Source: Clostridia bacterium (GTDB lineage Bacteria > Bacillota > Clostridia > Oscillospirales > CAG-272). From it: a stretch of DNA of 36,074 nucleotides. The notes below the pieces were generated by a model. It was not told the origin of the DNA. It was given only the letters and a program-made list of their open reading frames with translations, and did not search any database. Of this stretch, positions 24,516-31,963 are shown in pieces (positions within the stretch are counted from its first letter, which is position 1; the number at the start of each line of letters is the position of its first letter). The translations under genes were made by a program, and so were the position numbers. Location: positions 1 through 36,074 of the forward strand of contig JAFQWY010000146.1 of NCBI GenBank assembly GCA_017407225.1. Direction: 5' to 3'.

Positions 24516-27500
24516 TTATTCTCTCTCCACAAGAATGGTCTTGATCTCAAAAGGTCTGAAGTTCAGCTTGACCTTGCCCTTTTCCATGGGCAGCTCTTCG
24601 ATGGTTTCTTCCAGCATATTGGTCAGTCTGACGGATTTTGCACCGGTCAGGGTGAGAGTGCAGCCCGTGGTGCTTCTTTCCGCTTCGTACAGACGGAGAA
24701 CGTATGCACTCGGTACATCTTCGGCGGTCTTGACGGATTCGCAGATGATGTTGGATGCGCTCAGGCTGAACAGCTTTGGAACATTGTACTTCACACCGTC
24801 GCCGGTAAGGGCATCGTAGTTGAATTCGTATGCCGGACGGACAACGGTTTCTGCGGAGAAGGGACCGACGTGGGGCAGGAGGGCGTACTTCATGTAGTGA
24901 ACGCCGAAATCAGTAACGGGGTCGGGACGGCAGCCGCCTCTCTGGAGGGTCAGACGGAGATCGCTGCCTTCTGCGGAGATGCCGTACTTGCAGTCGTTGA
25001 GAACTGCCACGCCGTAGTTGGTTTCGGACAGATCGGACCACTTGTGGTTGCAGATTTCAAACTTCGCGCATTCCAGGGAAGTGTTTCTGGTGGTGGGACG
25101 ATCCACATGACCGAACTGGATTTCGTTCTTCACGAATGCGGAGCGGATGTTCACATCGAATCCTGCCTTCAGGAGGGAGTGACGATCCTGCCAGTCCAGC
25201 TTCAGTTCAAAGTCGATCTGGCGGCTGCCCGCATGGAATACGGTGTCAACGGTGGCGGTCGATTTGCGTCCTACCTTGTAAACGGAGCGGATGCGGTACT
25301 GTACAGCACCGTCGGAAACCACTTCGCGGGACTGCAGAGCGGTGACGGGCTTCAGCTTTCTGAAAATGTCGTCTTCCACTTCCCAGTTGTCGTATGCGGT
25401 GGGCATATCTTCCCCGAACCAGAGAGTGCCGAGAGGAGCGCCGTTCAGGTTGGCAACTTCGCGGTCCTTCTGCTTGTCGATGAGGGAGGAAATGTAGCCG
25501 TTTTCATTGAAGGTGACGGTGTAGTAGGGAGTTTCCAGCTTGTTTCCGTCGGCGGTGAAGCGGCTTGCCTGTTCGGTGACGGGAGTCTTTCTGTAGTTGA
25601 CAACACCCATGGCGGGAATTTCCGCACGGAATACGGTCACAGTTTCGTTGTCCTGGTTCTGATAAGTCTGGGTTGCCTTGTTTTCCAGACCGAACGCGCC
25701 GGGCATTTCCACAGCGGACTGACGCTCGAAGGAGAGGGGATTGAGCACGGAAACATTGCCGTCGGCTTCTTCCTGCATCTTTGCGAGGGAGGAAGCGGTG
25801 GTAAGACCGGCATCGGCGATCATCTTCCGCATTTCGGGAACAGCCACTTCGTAAACCTTCGGGATGGAGGTGCCGGGGAGAATATCGTGGAACTGGTTCT
25901 TCAGAAGGATCTTGTACAGCTCGTCCCGCTGTTCGGTATTCGCATCGTTTGCCAGAACGCCTGCCAGTTCCATGTTGTGCAGGGCGATTTCACCCTTGCG
26001 GTTGTTCTGCTTTACATCGTGCATCTGGGTGAGGGTACCGCGGTGGAATTCCAGATACAGCTCACCGTCATACAGGGGCAGACTGTCACGGCGTTCTTCC
26101 AGATTCTGCATATATGCACTTGCGGTGGTGGGTTCGATTTCGGGCATGCCGGGCAGTTCCTTCACGCGCTTGAGGTATTCCAGCATACCGTAGGTGGGAC
26201 CGCCGCCGCCGTCACCGAAGCCGTATGCGGACAGACGCATATCGTTGGAGCGCTTGTCGCGGATTTCGGTCACGGTGCCCATAAGGGTGCGTACATCGGG
26301 AATCAGATGCATCCGGTTCAGATGGGTGATGACCTCGGAACCGTCGATGCCGCGCCATACAAAGGTGTCGGCCGGGAACTGGTTCAGGTCGTTCCAGGAC
26401 ATTTTTGTGGTGTAGAAATACTTTACGCCGGAGCCCTGCATGATCTGGGGAATGGCTGCGTTGTAGCCGAAGGTATCGGGGAGCCAGAAGGAATCGGAGC
26501 GGTAGCCCAGATACTTTTCGGTGAACCGCTGACCGTAGAGGAACTGACGGACCATGGATTCGCCGCCGGTCACGTTGCAGTCGCATTCCACCCAAACGCC
26601 GCCGTTGGGTTCGTATCTGCCTTCGGCAACCTTTTCGCGGATGCCTTCAAAGATGTCGGGGTAGTATTCCCGCATCCAGTCCAGATGGAGGGCGGAGGAC
26701 TGCATGAAGGTGTAGTCCGGGTACATTTCCATCAGATTCAGGGTCTGGGAGTAGGTACGGGCGCACTTGCGGATGGTTTCGGATACGGGCCACAACCATG
26801 CGGTATCCATGTGGGAGTGTCCGATGACGCCGATCTTGCCGCGGGAACGGTCACTGCCGGTCTTTTCCAGAGCGGGAGCAATGCATTCTCTCACCTTTTC
26901 GCAGGAATAGCGGATTTCTTCCTCGTCAGCGGAGGCGGGATCCTGCAGCAGGTAGGGGAAGGCGTTCATGAGGCATTCGTGAGCCTTCATGGCAGTGAAG
27001 TTTTCGCCGGGCAGACGTGCAATCTGCAGAACGGTGGACAGGTCGAACACGAAGTCCCGCATCAGGGCATCAACCACACAGATCCGGATGCCGTTGTAGC
27101 GGTGAGTGAACCCGGGGTTCCAGCCGTCGTCGTTGTAGTGGGAATAGGGAGTGCATTCCAGACAGGTGTGGCCGGCATAGCACTCGAAGCCAAGCTGAAT
27201 CGTTTCGCCCGCTTTTGCAGAGGGGGACACGAACATGGCACTGTGCTCGCCGCCGATGAAACGGTTTTTGGAGTTGATGATGCCTGCGGGCTTGCCGTTG
27301 CGGAAGCAGAGGATTTCTACCGCATTGGCATCGGGGATGGCGCAGAGAATCTGTCCGTCCAGCTCGGCGGGAACGGTGTATTCCGTTACCAGCCAGAGAT
27401 TGGAGTATTCCTTGCCCCAGTCTGTTCCGGCGGAGATTTCCGTGAGCAGGGAAGCATCCGGAACCTTTCTCAGATGCTCGGGAGTCTCCATGCCGTATAC

Positions 27501-27602
27501 GGCTGCCGCTCTGTCAACGGTCTTGAAGATCCGGGCTGCATAGAGGTCCAGCACATTGTCGAACTTCCGGTAGGTACGTTCGATATAATTGTGATTGTTC
27601 AT
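24516..27602 (-). CDS. Alpha-mannosidase, glycoside hydrolase family 38
   Basis: A 1028-aa GH38 alpha-mannosidase, a zinc retaining enzyme that removes alpha-mannose from oligosaccharides. The N-terminal region (1-250) is a beta-rich domain, then the catalytic barrel begins with GHSHMDTAWLWP (261-272): H262, H264 and D266 are the zinc-site residues. The nucleophile is D376 in WLPDTFGY. A helical segment and the C-terminal beta-sandwich domains follow, giving a normal length. No signal peptide: the enzyme is cytosolic and would act on imported oligomannose or N-glycan fragments. ATG 27602 is chosen because GAAAGGAA lies upstream and a promoter sits at 27640-27668; an in-frame upstream start would span that promoter. 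The PHP gene follows at once. Confidence 0.94.
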   Translation of the reverse strand: MNNHNYIERTYRKFDNVLDLYAARIFKTVDRAAAVYGMETPEHLRKVPDASLLTEISAGTDWGKEYSNLWLVTEYTVPAELDGQILCAIPDANAVEILCFRNGKPAGIINSKNRFIGGEHSAMFVSPSAKAGETIQLGFECYAGHTCLECTPYSHYNDDGWNPGFTHRYNGIRICVVDALMRDFVFDLSTVLQIARLPGENFTAMKAHECLMNAFPYLLQDPASADEEEIRYSCEKVRECIAPALEKTGSDRSRGKIGVIGHSHMDTAWLWPVSETIRKCARTYSQTLNLMEMYPDYTFMQSSALHLDWMREYYPDIFEGIREKVAEGRYEPNGGVWVECDCNVTGGESMVRQFLYGQRFTEKYLGYRSDSFWLPDTFGYNAAIPQIMQGSGVKYFYTTKMSWNDLNQFPADTFVWRGIDGSEVITHLNRMHLIPDVRTLMGTVTEIRDKRSNDMRLSAYGFGDGGGGPTYGMLEYLKRVKELPGMPEIEPTTASAYMQNLEERRDSLPLYDGELYLEFHRGTLTQMHDVKQNNRKGEIALHNMELAGVLANDANTEQRDELYKILLKNQFHDILPGTSIPKVYEVAVPEMRKMIADAGLTTASSLAKMQEEADGNVSVLNPLSFERQSAVEMPGAFGLENKATQTYQNQDNETVTVFRAEIPAMGVVNYRKTPVTEQASRFTADGNKLETPYYTVTFNENGYISSLIDKQKDREVANLNGAPLGTLWFGEDMPTAYDNWEVEDDIFRKLKPVTALQSREVVSDGAVQYRIRSVYKVGRKSTATVDTVFHAGSRQIDFELKLDWQDRHSLLKAGFDVNIRSAFVKNEIQFGHVDRPTTRNTSLECAKFEICNHKWSDLSETNYGVAVLNDCKYGISAEGSDLRLTLQRGGCRPDPVTDFGVHYMKYALLPHVGPFSAETVVRPAYEFNYDALTGDGVKYNVPKLFSLSASNIICESVKTAEDVPSAYVLRLYEAERSTTGCTLTLTGAKSVRLTNMLEETIEELPMEKGKVKLNFRPFEIKTILVERE

Positions 27603-27639
27603 ACGGATTCCTTTCGTTGAAGTAAAATTCAGCACGTAC

Positions 27640-27668
27640 AGTATAGCATAAATATACAAAGAAATCAA
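27640..27668 (-). promoter_or_regulatory. Promoter of the GH38/PHP operon
   Basis: On the minus strand TTGATT (27663-27668) and TATACT (27640-27645) with a 17-base spacer. It is divergent from the T-box promoter, about 84 bases away. Confidence 0.75.
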
Positions 27669-27751
27669 GGTGATTTGCCCAATTCCGAGGACGAGGGAAA
27701 TCGAGCTCCGTAAAAAACAATAAAAAAACCCGGAAAAATTTGAAAAACCGG

Positions 27752-27780
27752 TTGACAAATCCGACGTCCGGTGCTATAAT
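27752..27780 (+). promoter_or_regulatory. Promoter of the T-box leader transcript
   Basis: TTGACA (27752-27757) and TATAAT (27775-27780), both perfect, 17-base spacer, with an extended TGC. Transcription should begin near 27787. Confidence 0.88.
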
Positions 27781-27786
27781 ACAACA

Positions 27787-28074
27787 CATCAACCGAATAA
27801 ATACACAAAAGACTATGACGAAGACTGATTTCGGTCATCAACCATCACAGAGAGTCCGCAGGGGTGGAATGCGGATATGGCGGGCATGAAATCCTATCAC
27901 TTCCGAGTCGGGAAAGGAAAGGCGGAAACGCTGAGTAATGATTCCCCGTACGTGCTGCGTGACTGCACAGGGCTTGTCTGAGCCTGCTGAGGGGCATACA
28001 TTGTATGCAATTTGAGTGGTACCGCGAATTTGAATTTCAAGTTCGTCTCAAAGAGAATTGAGACGGACTTTTTT
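27787..28074 (+). ncRNA. T-box leader (transcription-attenuating tRNA sensor)
   Basis: The conserved Stem I apex is present: AGAGAG (27849-27854), stem TCCGCA/TGCGGA (27855-27860 and 27870-27875) with loop GGGGTGGAA, supported below by CCAT/ATGG. A Stem III-like hairpin is GCATAC/GTATGC (27994-28008). The T-box element is GAGTGGTACCGCG (28014-28026). Antiterminator: TTTGAG (28011-28016) with CTCAAA (28047-28052), and GCGAA (28024-28028) with TTCGT (28042-28046), leaving the bulge TGGTACC unpaired. TGGT would pair with ACCA, so the tRNA should have A73. The overlapping terminator is described separately. The specifier is tentatively ATC (Ile) at 27896-27898, followed by A. The Stem I base is not resolved by eye, so the amino acid is uncertain. 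Confidence 0.93.
28039..28074 (+). terminator. T-box-controlled intrinsic terminator
   Basis: AAGTTCGTCTCAA (28039-28051) pairs with TTGAGACGGACTT (28058-28070), 13 pairs with one G-T wobble and a six-base loop, followed by a T run to 28074. Its 5' arm (TTCGTCTCAA) is the same sequence used in the antiterminator, so the two structures exclude each other. Confidence 0.92.
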
Positions 28075-28125
28075 ATTGTTTCGGTAGTCCGTCTGCCCCA
28101 AGATTATTATACGGAGGAACCCCAA

Positions 28126-30426
28126 ATGGAAAACATCATCGAAAAAGTGGCGGCCAGAGTCCGTGAGACCCGTCTTACCTGTGAGATCTCCGAAGAAGAA
28201 ATGGCCCAGTGTACCGGTCTGACAGTAGAGCAGTACAGAGACTACGAAGCCGGCAAGAACGACTTTACCTTTACTTTCATTTATAAATGTGCGGCGAGAT
28301 TCGGCGTGGATACCACCGACCTTCTCAAGGGTGAATCTCCCACACTGCATGAATACACCGTAACCCGCGCCGGCGAAGGGCTTCCCATTGCCCGCAGAGG
28401 CGGCTTTGAATACTACAATCTTGCTCCCATGTTCAAGAACAAGATCGTGGAACCTTTCTACACCGTTGCCAAGTACAATCCCGAGGAACGTGCCCAGCAG
28501 ATGAAGATGAGCCAGCACGAAGGTCAGGAATATGACTACATCATCTCCGGTAAGCTTCTGGTTTCCGTGGACGGTCATACCGAAATTCTCGGCCCCGGCG
28601 ACTCCATCTACTACGACTCCTCCAAGCCCCACGCCAATATCGCTTACGAGGGCGACTGCGAATTCCTCGCCATCATCATTTCCAACGGCGAAACCGCATA
28701 CGATACCAAGAGTGTTATGGCGGAAGACCATGAAGTGAAGCCCGTTGATCTGCAGGATGTTCTCTCTCCTCTGCCCGAAAATCCCGTTGCGGCAAACTTC
28801 ATTGACTGCACCGAAGAAAACGGCAAGCTGACCAGGATTCAGTTCAAGAACGAAGAACAGTACAACTTCGCATACGATACCGTTGACGCCATTGCTGCGA
28901 AGACTCCCGATAAGGTGGCTCTGCTCCATCTGGATGTCAACAAGAATGAGCGCCGCTTCACCTACAAGGATATCTCTCTGCTGTCCAATCAGGCGGCGAA
29001 CTACTTCGATTTCCTGGGAATCGGTCATGGCGACACCGTTATGCTGGTTCTCAAGCGTCACTGGCAGTTCTGGATTGCATCCATCGCACTGCACAAGCTG
29101 GGTGCTGTGGCAATTCCCGCAACCCATATGCTGGTGGAACACGACTTCGACTACCGTTACAAGGCTGCAAATGTAAAAGCAATCGTATGTACCGCTGACG
29201 GCGACACCGCAATGCACGCAGAAAACGCCGAAAAGAACGTACCCCAGGATATCATCAAGATCATCGCAAACGGTACCCGTCCCGGCTGGCACTCCTTCGA
29301 CCGCGAATTCAAGATGTTCACCAACGAATTCGAACGCCGTGAAAAGGCCTGCGGCAGTGAGACCATGTATATGCTCTTCACCTCCGGCACCACCGGCTAT
29401 CCCAAGATCGCGGCTCACAGCTACAAGTACGCGCTGGGTCACTACATCACCGCAAGATACTGGCACAACGCCGATCCCGAAGGCATCCACTTCACCATCT
29501 CCGACACCGGCTGGGGCAAGGCTCTCTGGGGCAAGCTCTACGGTCAGTGGCTGTGTGAAAGCTGCGTATTTGCCTACGACTTTGAAAAGTTCGACGCAGC
29601 CGACATCCTGCCTCTGTTCAAGAAGTACAATATCACCACCTTCTGTGCACCGCCCACCATGTTCCGGTTCTTCATCAAGGCGGGCGTCGAAAACTACGAT
29701 CTGTCCTCCCTCAAGCACTGCACCATCGCAGGCGAAGCACTGAACCCGGAAGTATTCCACAAGTTCAAGGAATACACCGGCCTGTCCCTCATGGAAGGCT
29801 TCGGTCAGACGGAAACCACGCTGGCCATCGCAAACTTTGTGGGTGACACTCCCAAGCCCGGCTCCATGGGCAGACCTTCTCCCATGTACGACGTTGACAT
29901 CATCACTCCCGAAGGCAAGTCCTGTGAAGTGGGTGAAACCGGTGAAATCGTCATCAGCACCAAGGACGGCGTTCCCGCCGGTCTGTTCAAGGGCTACTAC
30001 ATGAACGAAGAAGCTACAAAGGAAGCATGGCACGACGGCTACTACCACACCGGCGACACTGCATGGCGTGATGAAGACGGATACTTCTGGTATGTCGGCC
30101 GTGTGGATGACGTTATCAAGTCTTCCGGCTACCGCATCGGGCCCTTTGAAATCGAATCCGTTATCATGGAACTGCCCTACGTTCTGGAATGTGCCATCAC
30201 CGGCGTTCCGGATCCCATCAGAGGCCAGGTTGTCAAGGCGACCATCGTTCTGGTGAAGGGAACTGAAGGCACCGACGAGCTGAAGAAGCAGATCCAGACC
30301 TACGTCAAGGAACACACCGCACCCTACAAGTACCCCAGAATCGTTGACTTCGTGGATGAACTTCCCAAGACCATCAGCGGCAAGATCCGCAGAGTGGAAC
30401 TGAGAGCGAAGGACAGCGCGAAATAA
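28126..30426 (+). CDS. XRE-HTH / cupin / acyl-CoA synthetase fusion protein
   Basis: A 766-aa three-part protein. Residues about 8-68 are an XRE-like helix-turn-helix, residues about 95-190 a cupin (EGQEYDYIISGKLLV, then LGPGDSIYYDSSKPH), and residues about 240-766 an AMP-forming acyl-CoA synthetase resembling medium-chain acyl-CoA ligases (ACSM). The synthetase has P-loop TSGTTGYPK (419-427), GFGQTET (558-564), YHTGD (640-644), GRVDDVIKSSGYRIG (658-672) and the adenylation Lys K753 in KTISGKIRR. It would activate a carboxylic acid with ATP and CoA. ATG 28126 follows GGAGG; earlier in-frame codons lie within the terminator. A T-box controls it. I infer that the substrate is a precursor acid of the amino acid sensed; the acid itself is unknown. 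The HTH-cupin part could sense a ligand or bind DNA. Confidence 0.9.
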   Translation: MENIIEKVAARVRETRLTCEISEEEMAQCTGLTVEQYRDYEAGKNDFTFTFIYKCAARFGVDTTDLLKGESPTLHEYTVTRAGEGLPIARRGGFEYYNLAPMFKNKIVEPFYTVAKYNPEERAQQMKMSQHEGQEYDYIISGKLLVSVDGHTEILGPGDSIYYDSSKPHANIAYEGDCEFLAIIISNGETAYDTKSVMAEDHEVKPVDLQDVLSPLPENPVAANFIDCTEENGKLTRIQFKNEEQYNFAYDTVDAIAAKTPDKVALLHLDVNKNERRFTYKDISLLSNQAANYFDFLGIGHGDTVMLVLKRHWQFWIASIALHKLGAVAIPATHMLVEHDFDYRYKAANVKAIVCTADGDTAMHAENAEKNVPQDIIKIIANGTRPGWHSFDREFKMFTNEFERREKACGSETMYMLFTSGTTGYPKIAAHSYKYALGHYITARYWHNADPEGIHFTISDTGWGKALWGKLYGQWLCESCVFAYDFEKFDAADILPLFKKYNITTFCAPPTMFRFFIKAGVENYDLSSLKHCTIAGEALNPEVFHKFKEYTGLSLMEGFGQTETTLAIANFVGDTPKPGSMGRPSPMYDVDIITPEGKSCEVGETGEIVISTKDGVPAGLFKGYYMNEEATKEAWHDGYYHTGDTAWRDEDGYFWYVGRVDDVIKSSGYRIGPFEIESVIMELPYVLECAITGVPDPIRGQVVKATIVLVKGTEGTDELKKQIQTYVKEHTAPYKYPRIVDFVDELPKTISGKIRRVELRAKDSAK

Positions 30427-30435
30427 TCGCAACTG

Positions 30436-30469
30436 AACGGAGAATTTCTGCGGAGATTCTCCGTTTTTT
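30436..30469 (+). terminator. Intrinsic terminator after the acyl-CoA synthetase
   Basis: AACGGAGAAT (30436-30445) pairs with ATTCTCCGTT (30456-30465), followed by a T run to 30469. Confidence 0.88.
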
Positions 30470-30528
30470 GTGTGGAAAACTCAACCGGCGGTTAAGATAA
30501 GGTGGGGGAACGGTTTCCGGACAGGTTT

Positions 30529-30557
30529 TTGACAAAACACATCCGGTATGGTATACT
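30529..30557 (+). promoter_or_regulatory. Promoter of the XRE regulator gene
   Basis: TTGACA (30529-30534) and TATACT (30552-30557), 17-base spacer. Confidence 0.82.
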
Positions 30558-30606
30558 GAAGTCACAGAAGACGCGCGGCTCTGAATATCTTGAAGGAGAG
30601 TATCGT

Positions 30607-31821
30607 ATGAATTATGAAGAAAACCGGATCGGGAAGAATATCGCCGAGCTGAGAAAGCGGGATCACATGACGCAGGAGCAGGTGGCAAAGCTGCTGAATG
30701 TCAGTCCGCAGGCCGTCAGCAAATGGGAGAATGGGGTCAGTCTGCCGGACACCGAGATGATGCCGAAGATTGCCGGGATATTCGGAACAAAGGTGGATGA
30801 TCTTTACTTTGGCCGGAGATGGGCGGCATCCGCAGCTCCCGAGCCGAACGGGGAACCTGCCGTTGACCGCAGAAAGAAGAGACACGCCAATCTGCTGATC
30901 TACCGGTATTTCAAGGAAGAGGATGTGGATGAGCTGACCGATGAGGAATTTGCCGTTCTTCAGCGGAAGCTGTGGTATGAGATGAAGTCGATCAGCGGAA
31001 TCACCTGCAGCTTCACAGATTTTTACGCAGGATGCAACGGGGACGATATCAGCGGAAACGGCGACTGGACGGATTACCAGATTTTCAAGCGGAAGAACAT
31101 GGTGGATGACACGCTCAGATTGTGGATGTTCGGTATGTATGAGCGGATGTTCACCATGGGCAGACTGCTTGGCGTGACAAACTTTTTCGATTACGGATGC
31201 CGTGAGGATCTGCAGGGACTGATCCTCCTGTACGACGACCGGATGCATTACACCGGTATTGATGACAATATTTTCCACAATTATTTTGATAATTTCCACA
31301 CTGAGCCGGAGTATGTGAATCAGGTGATGCAGTCCTTTACAGGCGGTGTCGACAGAATCCGCTACATCAAATCCAAATATCCCTGTCCGCTGGAGATTCC
31401 GGAGAACAATATGATGCTGATGCCTTTCAGAGGATGCAGTCCAAAGGTTTCCCATTATTACAACGCTGAAACAAATGAGGAACTGCTTGAGAATCTGGCA
31501 CGGGATTTCGAGAGAGTGGTAATGCTGGTGCACACTGAGATTGACAATCCGGAACTGAAAAACATGAAGCCGAGGGATCTGGTTTACAACGATATTCCGG
31601 TGAAGGTGGAATGTTTTGAAGAGGAGTACGCTTTCATCAAGCAGAATATGCCCGGGTTCGAGTTCTACCGGATGGGGAAGCGCAGACACGGTGATATGCT
31701 GATCTTCGGCACAAGAGTACCCACTGACCGGATCACGCTGGAGAAGGAATACACCATTGTCGGCGACAAGCTGCTCAGCTACGTGATCGACACCCACTGG
31801 CACGAGATGATATACGAATAA
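30607..31821 (+). CDS. XRE-family regulator with a methyltransferase-like C-terminal domain
   Basis: A 404-aa protein. Residues 8-68 are a textbook XRE/Cro helix-turn-helix (MTQEQVAKLLNVSPQAVSKWE, split here only by convention), so it should bind DNA. The remaining 300 residues I do not recognise with certainty. FFDYGCRED (193-201) and MHYTGIDDN (213-221) have the spacing of motifs I and II of Rossmann methyltransferases, and MMLMPFRGC (269-277) could be a later strand; the glycine-rich loop is incomplete, so a catalytic role is doubtful. ATG 30607 follows AAGGAGAG and a promoter; the in-frame upstream start at 30502 precedes the promoter and is unlikely. Monocistronic. It may sense SAM or a nucleotide, but this is only a guess. 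Confidence 0.8.
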   Translation: MNYEENRIGKNIAELRKRDHMTQEQVAKLLNVSPQAVSKWENGVSLPDTEMMPKIAGIFGTKVDDLYFGRRWAASAAPEPNGEPAVDRRKKRHANLLIYRYFKEEDVDELTDEEFAVLQRKLWYEMKSISGITCSFTDFYAGCNGDDISGNGDWTDYQIFKRKNMVDDTLRLWMFGMYERMFTMGRLLGVTNFFDYGCREDLQGLILLYDDRMHYTGIDDNIFHNYFDNFHTEPEYVNQVMQSFTGGVDRIRYIKSKYPCPLEIPENNMMLMPFRGCSPKVSHYYNAETNEELLENLARDFERVVMLVHTEIDNPELKNMKPRDLVYNDIPVKVECFEEEYAFIKQNMPGFEFYRMGKRRHGDMLIFGTRVPTDRITLEKEYTIVGDKLLSYVIDTHWHEMIYE

Positions 31822-31827
31822 TCACGG

Positions 31828-31856
31828 AAGAGGTGATCCTGCGGGACGCCTCTTTT
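31828..31856 (+). terminator. Intrinsic terminator after the XRE regulator
   Basis: AAGAGG (31828-31833) pairs with CCTCTT (31849-31854), with an inner TCC/GGA pairing and a short T run. Confidence 0.65.
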
Positions 31857-31894
31857 GCTGTGCGGAAATTTCGGGTGAAATCATAAAAAAGCAG

Positions 31895-31923
31895 TTGAAA
31901 TTATACCGGAGTTATAGTATAAT
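31895..31923 (+). promoter_or_regulatory. Promoter of the sulfatase gene
   Basis: TTGAAA (31895-31900) and TATAAT (31918-31923), 17-base spacer. Confidence 0.8.
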
Positions 31924-31963
31924 ACGTATAGATTGTCAATCCACTGAACAGGAGGATGTGTAT

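Noticed and set aside
23820-27620. A very long open frame on the plus strand opposite the PHP and GH38 genes
   Set aside because: It is the antisense shadow of two recognisable minus-strand enzymes in GC-rich codons; it has no ribosome-binding site, and its product is low in recognisable domains.
27901-27903. TTC (Phe) as the T-box specifier codon
   Set aside because: It is followed by C and not by the usual purine, and lies next to the apparent K-turn; ATC at 27896-27898 followed by A fits better, though it is not proven.
28048-30432. A long minus-strand open frame opposite the acyl-CoA synthetase
   Set aside because: Antisense shadow; the plus-strand product has all synthetase motifs and a ribosome-binding site, while the antisense frame has neither.
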